Source of the DNA: Streptomyces sp. F63
Lineage (GTDB): Bacteria; Actinomycetota; Actinomycetes; Streptomycetales; Streptomycetaceae
Assembly: GCF_018070345.1 (NCBI RefSeq)
Contig: NZ_JAGPXX010000012.1
Span: 1 to 64,000 of the forward strand
Reading direction: 5' to 3'
Length of the DNA stretch: 64,000 nt
This document shows, one piece after another, positions 42,626 through 51,750 of the stretch (within the stretch, counting starts at the first letter, position 1; every line of letters starts with the position of its first letter). The notes beneath the pieces were generated by a model. The model was not told where the DNA came from and made no database searches. It saw only the letters and a program-made list of their open reading frames with translations. The position numbers and the translations under genes are program-made.

Positions 42626-43387
42626 GTGACCCCGGTGACCCGCGGTCCCCGTTCCGCTCGCTCGCTCGCCGCCCGGCTCTGCCTGCTCGCCCGGGACCCG
42701 GGCGCCGTCCGTCCCGGGGGCGGCGGCCCGGGCGTCGCGGGCGGCCCGGGCGGGCGGGCGGCGGGACCGCCGGCGCCGCTGGTGCGGGCCGGGGCCCTGA
42801 CGGAACTCGCCCGGCGCGGGCTGCTCACCGACGACGGCGGAGCCGTCACACCGGACCTCGACGCCCGGACGGGGGACCCGGCACTCGACGACCTGCTGGA
42901 GCTGATCACCGAGTCCCCGCCGCACGGCTGGCGGGACTGGGTCACCCGGCACGCCGGGACCACTCTGGACGCCGTCCAGTCCGGGCTCGCGGACGAGGGC
43001 GTCCTGCGCGTGGTGTCCCGGCGGTGGCTCGGTCTGCTGCCGCCCAGGGACTACGCCCTGGTGGACGAGGACGCGGCGCGGGCGCTCGGAGCCCGGGCGT
43101 GGCAGGTGCTGCACGGCCGGGAACCGGTCGCGCGGGTGGCGCCGGAGGACGCGGCGCTGGCCGTCCTGGCCGCGGCGGCCGGGCTGAGGGGCGTGGCGTC
43201 CGCGGAGGACGGGGCCGCCCGGGGGCGGCGGACCGGTGAACTGGCGCGGCGCGCGGGCCAGTGCGGCCCGGCCGGAGGGCCGGCCGCGGTGGGGCCCGTC
43301 CGGGCTGTCGCGGAGGTGCGGGCCGGGCTCGCCGCGGCCGTCTCCGCCCCGGCGGAGACGCCGGTGGCGTCGGCCGCGGGCGGCTGA
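42626..43387 (+). CDS. GPP34 family phosphoinositide-binding-like protein
   Basis: A 253-residue protein of the GPP34/GOLPH3 family, common in actinobacteria. N-terminal LAARLCLLARDPG, then LVRAGALTELARRGLLTDD and DDLLELITESPPHGWRDWVTRH match the family's helical start. The C-terminus is alanine-rich. In eukaryotes GOLPH3 binds phosphoinositides; bacterial role unknown. AGGAGG precedes GTG 42626. It is divergent from the ABC-F gene. Confidence 0.85.
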   Translation: MTPVTRGPRSARSLAARLCLLARDPGAVRPGGGGPGVAGGPGGRAAGPPAPLVRAGALTELARRGLLTDDGGAVTPDLDARTGDPALDDLLELITESPPHGWRDWVTRHAGTTLDAVQSGLADEGVLRVVSRRWLGLLPPRDYALVDEDAARALGARAWQVLHGREPVARVAPEDAALAVLAAAAGLRGVASAEDGAARGRRTGELARRAGQCGPAGGPAAVGPVRAVAEVRAGLAAAVSAPAETPVASAAGG

Positions 43388-43499
43388 CGGGCCGGCCGTT
43401 CGCGTGCCCGGGTGGCGTCCGGCCGTGCCGGCGCCGCCCGGCCACGTCCCCCGTGGCCGCGCCCGTCGTGCCGGGGCCGTATGCCGCTCTGCGGCGCGG

Positions 43500-43952
43500 T
43501 CAGGCCTCCCGCAGCAGCGCCGCCAGGTCGCCGTCGAGGTCGAGGTGGAGTTCTTCGCGGCCGAACGGGACCAGGGCGTACGTCTGCTCCAGGAAGCGCC
43601 GTACGTCGGCGCTGTCCATCCGGACCAGCGCCGTCCCGGCGGCGGCGTGGAACTCCAGCACCGTCACCAGCGGCCCGAACGGCCGCACGTGCACATCCCC
43701 GTCCCCGACCGGCTCCAGCAGCCCGGCGGCCAGCAGGTCCCGGGAGAAGACCCAGGTCACGTCCGCGCCGGCGAGGGACGCGCGCGGCGGGAAACAGGCA
43801 CGGACGGCGAGCGGATCGTCGCGCCGGTAGCGCAGCGCCGCGGGAACGTCCATCACCCGCCCGTCGGACGTGATGAGGCCGGCCTGGACGGCTCGGTCGA
43901 TGACAGGGGACAACTCCTGCCTCCTGAGAGGTGTTCGGAACAAGGCTGACAC
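43500..43952 (-). CDS. SsgA-like sporulation/cell-division protein
   Basis: A 150-residue SsgA-like protein (SALP), unique to sporulating actinomycetes. The core is ALRYRRDDPLAVRACFPP, then VTWVFSRDLLAAGLLEPVGDGDVHVRPFG, then LVRMDSADVRRFLEQTYALVPFGRE. SALPs help place septa and direct peptidoglycan. GTG 43952 has a weak ribosome site. An N-terminal extension of about 33 residues (LITSDGRVMDVPA) precedes the core. Confidence 0.85.
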   Translation of the reverse strand: MSALFRTPLRRQELSPVIDRAVQAGLITSDGRVMDVPAALRYRRDDPLAVRACFPPRASLAGADVTWVFSRDLLAAGLLEPVGDGDVHVRPFGPLVTVLEFHAAAGTALVRMDSADVRRFLEQTYALVPFGREELHLDLDGDLAALLREA

Positions 43953-44127
43953 TCTCTATGACGATCCGGCGCCCCTCTCCGTGTGCGGATCGGCAACGTG
44001 ACATCTGTCACTCCGCCGCCTCGCACGCCGTGCCGCGCATGACCGCAGCGGCGGAGGGAACCCGGCTCACCCGGGTGTGTCCACGGGGACGGACGGTCAC
44101 CGGGACGAGGACGAGGAGGCCCCGAAC

Positions 44128-45204
44128 ATGGCGACCGGAGCGACGACGACCGCTGCCACCACCGGCCGCACCGGTGCCGGGAACACCGCGGCCCCGGCGG
44201 GCGGACCGGAGCTGCCCGCGCCGCGCGGCGACCTGTCGGCGGCCGTGGCCGCCCTGCTCACCGGCGGCCCCCGGGACCTGCCCGGCGCACCGGCCGTCAC
44301 CGCGGCCGACCCGTACGGCGACGACCTCCAGCTCGCCCTGTACCTCGCCTACGAGCTGCACTACCGGGGGTTCGCCGGGGTCGCCGGCCACTGGGAGTGG
44401 GACCCGGACCTGCTCCGCCTCCGGCGGGCCCTGGAGGAGCGCTTCCTGACCGCCCTGCGCGCGGACACGCCCCGCCCGGAGAGCGCCGCCGCGGCCCTGG
44501 ATGCCCTGCTGGCCGAACCCGTGGACGGGGACGGCGTCAGCCGCCGCCTCCAGGACTCGGGGGAGCTCTGGCAGTTGCGCGAATACACCGCGCAGCGCTC
44601 GCTCTACCACCTCAAGGAGGCCGACCCGCACGCCTGGGTCATCCCGCGCCTGCAGGGCCGGGCGAAAGCCGCCATGGCCGCCGTCGAGTTCGACGAGTTC
44701 GGCGGGGGACGTGCCGAACGGGTGCACGCCCGGCTCTTCGCCGAGCTGATGACCGACCTGGGCCTCGACCCCGCCTACGGCCGCTACCTGGACGTCACTC
44801 CCGCGCCGATGCTCGCCGTGGTCAACCAGATGTCCCTGTTCGGCCTCCACCGGGCGCTGCGCGGAGCGCTGGTGGGCCACTTCGCCGCCGTCGAGATCAC
44901 CTCCTCGCCCGGTTCCCGCCGGCTGGCCACGGCACTCGAACGGGCGGGCGCCGGCCCGGCCGCCGTGCACTTCTACGCCGAGCACGTCGAGGCGGACGCG
45001 GTGCACGAGCAGATCGTGCGCCGGGACGTCGTCGGCGGCCTGCTGGAGCAGGAACCCGGCCTGGACGCGGACGTGGGCTTCGGGGCCGCCTCGACGGAGT
45101 TCCTGGAGGACCGGCTCGGCGGCCATCTGCTGGCGGCCTGGGGAGAGGGCCGCACCTCCCTGCGGAAGCCGCTCCCCGCGCCGCCCGTGCCGGCGCCCGC
45201 CTGA
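44128..45204 (+). CDS. Iron-containing redox enzyme, haem-oxygenase-like fold
   Basis: A 358-residue all-helical protein. The C-terminal two-thirds fit the HO-like Haem_oxygenas_2 family: AAVEFDEFGGGRAERVHARLFAELM carries Glu and His ligands, VNQMSLFGLHRALRGALVGHFAAVE follows, and HFYAEHVEADAVHE gives more Glu/His/Asp ligands. Together they could bind two irons. Such enzymes act on lipids, amino acids or drug scaffolds. GAGGAGG sits 8 nt before ATG 44128; a GTG at 44077 is possible. Stands alone. Confidence 0.8.
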   Translation: MATGATTTAATTGRTGAGNTAAPAGGPELPAPRGDLSAAVAALLTGGPRDLPGAPAVTAADPYGDDLQLALYLAYELHYRGFAGVAGHWEWDPDLLRLRRALEERFLTALRADTPRPESAAAALDALLAEPVDGDGVSRRLQDSGELWQLREYTAQRSLYHLKEADPHAWVIPRLQGRAKAAMAAVEFDEFGGGRAERVHARLFAELMTDLGLDPAYGRYLDVTPAPMLAVVNQMSLFGLHRALRGALVGHFAAVEITSSPGSRRLATALERAGAGPAAVHFYAEHVEADAVHEQIVRRDVVGGLLEQEPGLDADVGFGAASTEFLEDRLGGHLLAAWGEGRTSLRKPLPAPPVPAPA

Positions 45205-45278
45205 GCGTCCGCGCGCCCGGCCGGCGCCCCGCCCGGCCGGGGGCCGGCCAACCGGCGGGCCACGGCCGGACCCTGCGG

Positions 45279-45314
45279 CGGAAGCGGAAGCGGAAGCGGA
45301 AGCGGAAGCGGAAG
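45279..45314. repeat. CGGAAG hexamer tandem repeat
   Basis: Six perfect copies of CGGAAG, followed by CGGCAG and CGGCGG variants, in the 543-bp gap 45205-45747. A second near-duplicate, GGACGGAAGGGGCA, occurs at about 45390 and 45420. No gene is supported in this gap. Confidence 0.9.
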
Positions 45315-45747
45315 CGGCAGCGGCGGCGGAGCCGGGGCGGACCGGCGGGGGCGGAGAGGAGGGGCGGCGCACCGGTCCGCCCGGCGAGGACGGAAGGGGC
45401 ACGCCGCTCCGCCGGGCAGGACGGAAGGGGCATGCCGGAGACCGGTCGCCGGGTCCCCCGTCGTCCCGGGCCCGCTTCTCAGGGTCTGCCCTGAGGCGCG
45501 GCCGGCCGGGGTCTCGTAGATTCGTCCTCGCCGTTCACGAACCGGTTCCGCGGCGCGGACCGGGTGCCGTGCCGGCGGGTACGCCGGGGTCACGGGGACC
45601 GGCGTGACCGCGCGGGCACGCCCCGCCGCCGCTGCCGGAAGCGACGGCCGGTGCCGGGGCGGGGGCCGGCACCGGCCGGTCGCCCCGCCTCGCGGGCGGC
45701 GCGGTCCGGGCGTCCGGGTCCGCCGCCGGGGAGGGAGGGGGAGGAGG

Positions 45748-46392
45748 TCACTGCCGCAGATAGGCCAGTACGGCCAGGACCCGGCGGTGGTCCGTCTGGC
45801 TCGGCTCCAGCCGGAGCTTGGTGAAGACGTTGCGCACATGTGTCTCGACCGTCTTCGCCCCCACGCCGAGGCTCTGCGTGATGGCCTCGTTCGAACGGCC
45901 CTCGGCCATGAGGGCCAGCACCTCCCGTTCGCGGCCGGTGAGGTCGTCCAGGCCGCCGCCCACCCGCCGCCGCCGGAACAGCCGTTCGACCACCAGCGGG
46001 TCCATGACCGACTCGCCGCGCGCCACCCGCCCCAGGGCGTCGGTCAGCCGGCCGATGTCGGCGACGCGGTCCTTGAGGAGATAGCCGAAGCCCTTCGGGT
46101 TCCGTGCCAGCGCGTCGAGGGCCGGGCCGGTCTCGATGTACTGGGAGAGGACCAGCACGCCCGTGCCGGGATGGCGTTCGCGGATCTCGCGGGCCGCGCG
46201 CAGCCCCTCGTCCGTGTGGGTCGGCGGCATCCGGATGTCCACGACCACCGCGTGCGGCCGCTGCGCGGCGACGAGCGGCAGGAGGTCCTCGGCGTCTCCC
46301 GCCAGGCCCGTCACGGTGAGACCCGCTTCGCCGAGGAGGCGGGCCAGGCCCTCCCTCAGGATCACCGAGTCCTCGGCGATGATCACGCGCAT
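45748..46392 (-). CDS. NarL/LuxR-type response regulator
   Basis: A 214-residue regulator. Receiver domain (1-125) with acidic pair EDS (7-9), phosphoacceptor Asp in VVVDIRMPP (near 52) and Lys in GYLLKDRV (near 107). LuxR HTH (about 148-205): LTGREREVLALMAEGRSNEAI and VGAKTVETHVRNVFTKL. Its start overlaps the kinase stop by 10 bp, so the pair is coupled. Target genes unknown. Confidence 0.95.
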   Translation of the reverse strand: MRVIIAEDSVILREGLARLLGEAGLTVTGLAGDAEDLLPLVAAQRPHAVVVDIRMPPTHTDEGLRAAREIRERHPGTGVLVLSQYIETGPALDALARNPKGFGYLLKDRVADIGRLTDALGRVARGESVMDPLVVERLFRRRRVGGGLDDLTGREREVLALMAEGRSNEAITQSLGVGAKTVETHVRNVFTKLRLEPSQTDHRRVLAVLAYLRQ

Positions 46393-48218
46393 GGCAGCTC
46401 CGCCCGTATCCGGGTCCCGCTCCCCGCGGGACTGTCGACGCGCAGCGTCCCGCCCACGGCCGCCAGCCGGTCCGCCAGGCCCCGCAGACCGCTGCCGCCC
46501 CCGGGATCGGCTCCGCCGACCCCGTCGTCCGTCACCTCCACCACCAGACGCCCGGCGGCGGACTCCACGGTCACCCCGACCGCCCGCGCCCGCGCGTGCT
46601 TGGCGGCGTTGGACAGCGCCTCGCAGACGGTGAAGTACGCGGTCGACTCGGCCAGCGGCGGAAAGCGTCCCGGTGTCACCGAGACCACCACCGGGACGGC
46701 CGACTCCTCGGCGAGCCCCGTCACCGCCGCGCCGAGCCCCTCGCGGACCAGCACGGCCGGGTGGATGCCGCGGGCGATGCCCCGCAGATCGTCCAGCGCC
46801 TTGCGCAGGGTCCGGTCGGCCTCGGCCACCGTGCCGCGCAGCCCGGCGCCGTCACCGCCGCGCGCCAGGCCGGCGTCCACCTGGCGCAGCGCCATCAGGG
46901 CGAACACCAGCCGGGTCTGCGCCCCGTCGTGCAGATCGCGCTCCAGCCGCCGCCGCTCCCGGTCGGCGGACTCGATGAGCCGGGTGTGGGCGGCCCTGGC
47001 CTCCTCGGCGCGCCGGGTGACCTCGGCGCGCAGCCTGGTGTTCTCCAGGCAGAGCCGCACGGAGGCGGCCACCGCCGCCAGCAGCCCCGGATCCTCCCGG
47101 AGCGCGGCGTCGTGGACGAGCACGGCCAGCGGCTCGCCGCGGCCCTCGACGACCGTGGCCGCCCGCCCGGAGTCCGGGCCGGGCACGCGCACCGGGCGCC
47201 CGTCCGGGCCGGTGTACGCGCCGGCGGGGGCCCCGGCTCCCGCGGCCGGGGCCGTGCCGGCGCCCGTACCGTCCGTCCACAGTCCGATCCGCAGTGACGG
47301 GTCCCCCAGCACCCGCGCCACCGCGTCCTGCAGTCCGCGCGGCGTGGGATCGGCGCCGACCTGGATGACGAGATGGCCGACGGCCGCGCGCCGCAGCCGC
47401 ATCCGCAGCAGACCGGCGAGGAAGGCGGCCGGTACGGACACCTGGCTGAGATCCGACAGCAGCACGACCGCTCCCGCGCCCACGAGCCCGCCCGACGGGA
47501 GGGCGTACAGCGCCTCCCAGAACACGAAGGCGATGGCGACCAGGACCGAGATCCAGACGGGCAGCAGGACGCGGCGGCGCGCCGGGGCGCTCGCGCGCCA
47601 GCGGCGCACCAGCGTGGCGACGCAGACCAGCGTGATCACCACACCGGCCCAGCGGTACCCGAGGTCGACGGCCGTGAACACCCCCGGAGGGGCGCCCGTG
47701 AACAGCGCGTTGGGGCCGCAGCCGGCGCACGACAGATACGAGGCGCCGGGGTGCACGGCCGGATCGAAGACGGCGGCGCGCAGCAGACCGCCCACGGCGA
47801 CCAGGCCGTAACCGGAGACCACCACCCACCGGGCCAGGCGCGTGGTCAGCCGGCCGTCGGGAAAGGCGAGCAGCAGATGGGCCAGGACGGCCATGTTGAG
47901 CGCCTCGAACCAGGCACCGACGGCGAACAGCGCCGGCACGCCGCTCCCCTGGAGGTTGCCGATGAACCAGGTCACTCCCTCGGCCAGCATGAGCCGCCCG
48001 GTGGGGTTGGCCGGACGGCGCCACCACGCGACGAGGCCCGCCGCCGCGAAGGACCAGCCCACGGCGAGGTCCCGCGCCACATCGGTGCCCGTGGCGCCGG
48101 AACGGGCGTAGGCCCAGCCGCCCACCGCGCCGGCCGCCAGGGAGAGCCCCGCGTACAGCAGCAGCCGTCTCCGCGGCGCATCCCGGCCCGGTGCGGCAGG
48201 GCCCCTCCCACGGAACAC
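46383..48218 (-). CDS. Membrane sensor histidine kinase (HisKA_3)
   Basis: A 611-residue NarL-type sensor kinase. Eight or so membrane helices fill residues 18-305 (LLLYAGLSLAAGAVGGWAY and others), with no large sensor loop. A GAF-like stretch (about 320-420) precedes the HisKA_3 domain RRRLERDLHDGAQTRL (phospho-His). The ATPase part shows ALSNAAKHARA (N box) and DDGVGGAD and GSGLRGLADR (G boxes). GTG 48218 is chosen by GAGAGGAG spacing; no ATG start fits as well. The signal may be membrane-intrinsic. Confidence 0.92.
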   Translation of the reverse strand: MFRGRGPAAPGRDAPRRRLLLYAGLSLAAGAVGGWAYARSGATGTDVARDLAVGWSFAAAGLVAWWRRPANPTGRLMLAEGVTWFIGNLQGSGVPALFAVGAWFEALNMAVLAHLLLAFPDGRLTTRLARWVVVSGYGLVAVGGLLRAAVFDPAVHPGASYLSCAGCGPNALFTGAPPGVFTAVDLGYRWAGVVITLVCVATLVRRWRASAPARRRVLLPVWISVLVAIAFVFWEALYALPSGGLVGAGAVVLLSDLSQVSVPAAFLAGLLRMRLRRAAVGHLVIQVGADPTPRGLQDAVARVLGDPSLRIGLWTDGTGAGTAPAAGAGAPAGAYTGPDGRPVRVPGPDSGRAATVVEGRGEPLAVLVHDAALREDPGLLAAVAASVRLCLENTRLRAEVTRRAEEARAAHTRLIESADRERRRLERDLHDGAQTRLVFALMALRQVDAGLARGGDGAGLRGTVAEADRTLRKALDDLRGIARGIHPAVLVREGLGAAVTGLAEESAVPVVVSVTPGRFPPLAESTAYFTVCEALSNAAKHARARAVGVTVESAAGRLVVEVTDDGVGGADPGGGSGLRGLADRLAAVGGTLRVDSPAGSGTRIRAELPCA

Positions 48219-48447
48219 CGCGACTCTCCTCTCCCCGGCGCCCGCCCCCTCACTGCCCGCCGCCGGGCCGGGCACGGGACGTCCCGGCCGGGGTCCGCGG
48301 AGGCGGCCAGGGGGAGGACGCGCGCGGCAGCGCCGGGTGACGGGAAGACGCAAACACGAACGCCGATCCGCCCTGGAGCGGAGGCTTTCCCGGCAGCCGA
48401 GCGCGCCGGGCCGCTCGGAAGCGTACCGGGGGCTTCCGGTCCGGCGC

Positions 48448-48491
48448 CGGGAAGGTGCCGGGAAGGCGCCGGGGAGGTGCCGGGGAGGTGC
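48448..48491. repeat. 11-bp tandem repeat
   Basis: Four 11-mers (CGGGAAGGTGC, CGGGAAGGCGC, CGGGGAGGTGC twice) in the 324-bp gap between the kinase start and the hydrolase stop. Confidence 0.85.
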
Positions 48492-48542
48492 CGGGGCCGG
48501 ACAGGACGGCGGGTGCCGGAGCGGCGGTACCGGTCCGCCGGC

Positions 48543-49772
48543 TCAGGGCGACGCGCAGATCCGGCGGAAGACGCGGGCGTGTGCCCGCGACCAGTCGCCG
48601 GTCGTCGCGACCGGGAGGCTGGAGAACTTCACCACCACGATGCCGGCCGCCGGATCGATCCACAGGTACTGGCCGTAGATGCCGGTCGCGTAGACGCTGC
48701 CGTGGTCGTCCCCGGTCACCCACCAGTGATTGCGGTAGGAGCCGCGGGGGTGGATGCCCTGGAAGACGGTGCCCCGGGCGGCCCGGCGATCACCCCCGGC
48801 GGCCGTGGCGGCCAGCCACCCGGCCGGGACCACCGGGCGGCCGCCCACGAGCCCGTGGTCCAGGACGAGCCTGCCGACCGCGGCGAGGTCCCTCGCGGTC
48901 GTCGCCATACCGCCGTTGGCGAAGGCGAAGCCCGCGGGATCCACGGTCATCTGCGCGTCGTCCGCCACCGGCAGGTGCTGCCACAGCCGCCGGGAGAGCA
49001 GGTCGGCGTAGCGGATTCCCGTCACCCGTTCCGCCACCCAGGCGAGGACGTCGGTGGCCGCCGAACAGTACTGGAAGCGCTCCCCGTGCCGGCCGGAGGC
49101 CCGCAGGGAGGACAGCAGCTCGAAGGCGTTCTCCGGGTCGCCGGCCAGCCTCGGCCGCCAGCCCGCCAGACGGTCCTGCAGCCGCACGTGGGAGGCGGGG
49201 TCGTGGTAGTCCTCGCTGTACTCCACCGCGACGGTCATGTCGAGGATCTGCTGAAGCGTCGCGGTGCCGAAGGCCGACCCGGTGAGCTCCGGTACGTAGC
49301 CGGCCGCCGGCTCAGCGGGATCGAGCAGTCCGTCGCCGGCCAGTTGACCGATGAGCAGCCCGCACAGCGACTTGGAAACCGACATCAGCAGATGTCTGCG
49401 GCGCGGGTCCATGGCGCCCCGGTAGCTCTCGTAGCGGACTCCGGACCGGTCGCTGACCACGAACGCGTCCGCGAACGACGCGGCGAGGAAGTCCTCGAGG
49501 GGCACCTCGGTGCCGCCGAAGGGCACCGGAAGCCGGCCGAGGCCGGAGTCCCCGGCCGCCCCGGGAACCGTCTCCGGGAGAGCCGCGGGACCGGCCCGGC
49601 GGACGGTCGCGGTCGGCACGATCTCCTCCGCGTGGGCGAAGGCCCACCGGCTGAACGGCGCGTCCTGCCAGTTGTCCAGCGTGATGGGCCACGGACGGCC
49701 GCCGTCCACACGGACCCGGCCGTCGCCGGACGGGTGGTCCACCGCGGGCCCGGTGTCCTTGGTGCTGGTCAC
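48543..49772 (-). CDS. Class C beta-lactamase-fold amide hydrolase (NylB-like)
   Basis: A 409-residue serine hydrolase of the beta-lactamase/6-aminohexanoate-dimer hydrolase type. SxxK is Ser131-Val-Ser-Lys134 in MSVSKSL, the second Tyr is Tyr235 in QYCSAAT (YxS rather than YxN), and the VEYSEDYHDPAS loop resembles the NylB substrate loop. No signal peptide, so it is cytosolic. Its GTG overlaps the stop of the upstream ATPase gene by 4 bp, linking it tightly to peptide import. It probably cleaves an imported linear amide, peptide or D-amino-acid ester. Confidence 0.88.
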   Translation of the reverse strand: MTSTKDTGPAVDHPSGDGRVRVDGGRPWPITLDNWQDAPFSRWAFAHAEEIVPTATVRRAGPAALPETVPGAAGDSGLGRLPVPFGGTEVPLEDFLAASFADAFVVSDRSGVRYESYRGAMDPRRRHLLMSVSKSLCGLLIGQLAGDGLLDPAEPAAGYVPELTGSAFGTATLQQILDMTVAVEYSEDYHDPASHVRLQDRLAGWRPRLAGDPENAFELLSSLRASGRHGERFQYCSAATDVLAWVAERVTGIRYADLLSRRLWQHLPVADDAQMTVDPAGFAFANGGMATTARDLAAVGRLVLDHGLVGGRPVVPAGWLAATAAGGDRRAARGTVFQGIHPRGSYRNHWWVTGDDHGSVYATGIYGQYLWIDPAAGIVVVKFSSLPVATTGDWSRAHARVFRRICASP

Positions 49773-50767
49773 GCTGAACTCCTCTTCGTGAGCGAACTCG
49801 GCTCCGCGGCCAAGTGGCAGGCGATGTCGCGGCCCGCGGCGGGCCGCAGCAGGGGTGCGGTGGTGGCGCAGGCGTCCCGGGGGTCCGTGCGCGCCGCCCC
49901 GCACCGCGGGCGGAAGGCGCAGCCGTCACCGGACGCGGCCGGATCGCCGGCGGCCGGCTCCGGGGGACCGGCGGCGAGCAGCCGTTCGCGGCCCTGTCCG
50001 GGAATGGCGTCCAGCAGGGTGCGGGTGTACGGGTGGGCGGGCGCGCCGAGGACCTCGCGGGCCGGGCCGTGCTCGACGAGGCGCCCCCGGTACATGACGC
50101 CGACGGTGTCGCTCATGTGGCGGACCACATCGAGGTCGTGGGAGATCAGCAGGTAGGTCAGGCCGTGCTCCCGCTTCAGCTCCAGCAGCAGGTTGAGGAT
50201 CTGGGCCTGCACCGAGACGTCCAGCGCGGACGTCGGCTCGTCGAGGACGAGCAGCCGGGGCCGGGTCGCCAGGGCGCGGGCGATACCGACCCGCTGGCAC
50301 TGGCCGCCGGAGAGTTCGTGCGGCAGCCGGCCCGCGTGGCCGCTGCCGAGTCCCACCTGGTCCAGCAGTCCGGCGACGCGCCGCTCGATCTCCGGGCGGG
50401 GCAGGCCGTGCAGCCGGAGGGGCTCCGCGATGCTCGCCGCGGCGGTGCGCCGGGGGTTGAGCGCGGCCACCGGATTCTGGAAGACCATGGCCGCGCTGCG
50501 CCGCAGGGCGCGCAGTGTGCCGCCCCGCGCCCCGCCGACGTCGACGCCGCCGAGGACGGAGCCGCCCGAGGTGGGCCGGATCAGTCCGAGGGCGGCCCTG
50601 GCCAGGGTGCTCTTGCCGGAGCCGGACTCGCCGACCAGGCCGAAGACGGTTTTCTCGGCCACGGTCAGGCTGACGTCCCGCACGGCGTGGGTGACCTGCC
50701 GTCCGCGGGCGCCGCGTACGGCGAAGTCGACGGTGAGGCCGCGCAGTTCGAGCAGTGCCGGGGTCAC
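49769..50767 (-). CDS. Oligopeptide ABC transporter ATPase (OppF-like)
   Basis: A 332-residue ATPase: Walker A GESGSGKST (near 47), LSGGQCQR signature (the usual LSGGQRQR with Cys), Walker B LLVLDEPTSALD, and the oligopeptide C-terminal extension with GCAFRPRC and CHLA cysteines. GTG 50767 overlaps the OppD stop by 4 bp; an upstream ATG at 50806 with AGGAGG is a competing start. Energises uptake with OppD. Confidence 0.92.
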   Translation of the reverse strand: MTPALLELRGLTVDFAVRGARGRQVTHAVRDVSLTVAEKTVFGLVGESGSGKSTLARAALGLIRPTSGGSVLGGVDVGGARGGTLRALRRSAAMVFQNPVAALNPRRTAAASIAEPLRLHGLPRPEIERRVAGLLDQVGLGSGHAGRLPHELSGGQCQRVGIARALATRPRLLVLDEPTSALDVSVQAQILNLLLELKREHGLTYLLISHDLDVVRHMSDTVGVMYRGRLVEHGPAREVLGAPAHPYTRTLLDAIPGQGRERLLAAGPPEPAAGDPAASGDGCAFRPRCGAARTDPRDACATTAPLLRPAAGRDIACHLAAEPSSLTKRSSA

Positions 50768-51750
50768 GGGGCCGTCTCCGTGAGTGCTGTCGTCTCCGCG
50801 AAGCATGCGACCTCCTGGTGGGTTCCCACGGCGGTGAGCCGCGGTTCCGTGTGCCGGCAGGCGTCCATGACCACCGGGCAGCGGGCGGCGAAGGCACAGC
50901 CGGGCAGGGCCGCCGGGTCGTTCGGCACGGTTCCGGGAATGGCGGTCAGCGGCCGTCCCGGGGCGCCCCGGCCCGGCAGCGCACCGATCAGGCCCCGGGT
51001 GTAGGGGTGCTTCGGGGCGCTCAGCACCTCGGTCGTCCTGCCCCGCTCGACGACCCGGCCGGCGTACATCACGGCGGTCGTGTCGCAGACGTCGGCGACC
51101 ACGCCGAGATTGTGGGTGATCAGAAGGACGGTGAATCCCAGCTCCGCCTGGAGTTCCAGGACGAGCCGCAGGATCTGCCGGGCGACCGTCACGTCGAGCG
51201 CGGTGGTCGGCTCGTCGAGGATGAGCAGGCGGGGGCCGCTGATCAGCGCCATGGCGATCATGGCCCGCTGCAGCATGCCTCCGGACAGCTCGTGCGGGTA
51301 GGCGGCGGCGACCCGGCGCGGGTCCGGCAGCCCCACCCGGCCCAGGTGGTCGAGGGCCAGTGCCCCGGCCCGGCGGCGGTCCGCGCCCAGGTGCCTGCGG
51401 GCGACCATCCCGAGCTGGTGGCCGATGGTGAACAGGGGGTTGAGGGCCGTTCCCGGGTTCTGGAAGACCAGCGAGATGGAGCCACCGCGCAGGGCGGCGC
51501 GCTCGTGCGGGGGCAGGGTGGTGAGTTCGCGGCCGTCGAAGCGGATGCTGCCGGTGAGCGTGGCCCGGTCGGGCAGCAGCCCGAGGACTGCCCGGCCGGT
51601 GAGCGTCTTGCCGCATCCGGTCTCACCGACGATGCCGAGGGTCTCCCCGGCCGCCGCTTCGAGGCTCACGCCCCGCACCGGCTGGCTCGGCGGCATGCCG
51701 GGCCGCGGGAAGGCCACGGTGAGGTCCGTCACTTCCAGCAGTGTGCTCAT
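50764..51750 (-). CDS. Oligopeptide ABC transporter ATPase (OppD-like)
   Basis: A 328-residue ATPase with Walker A GETGCGKT (near 42; Cys replaces the usual Ser), LSGGMLQR signature, LLILDEPTTALD Walker B, and C-terminal GCAFAARCPVVMDAC, an OppD/F-type Cys motif that may hold an iron-sulfur cluster. Its ATG overlaps the OppC stop by 4 bp. Confidence 0.92.
   Translation of the reverse strand: MSTLLEVTDLTVAFPRPGMPPSQPVRGVSLEAAAGETLGIVGETGCGKTLTGRAVLGLLPDRATLTGSIRFDGRELTTLPPHERAALRGGSISLVFQNPGTALNPLFTIGHQLGMVARRHLGADRRRAGALALDHLGRVGLPDPRRVAAAYPHELSGGMLQRAMIAMALISGPRLLILDEPTTALDVTVARQILRLVLELQAELGFTVLLITHNLGVVADVCDTTAVMYAGRVVERGRTTEVLSAPKHPYTRGLIGALPGRGAPGRPLTAIPGTVPNDPAALPGCAFAARCPVVMDACRHTEPRLTAVGTHQEVACFAETTALTETAP

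Noticed and set aside
43953..44127. Small genes between the SsgA-like and haem-oxygenase-like genes
   Set aside because: Only shadow frames; the gap is a divergent promoter region.
45205..45747. Gene in the 543-bp gap before the response regulator
   Set aside because: Open frames are driven by CGGAAG repeats and GC content; no start signal or domain.
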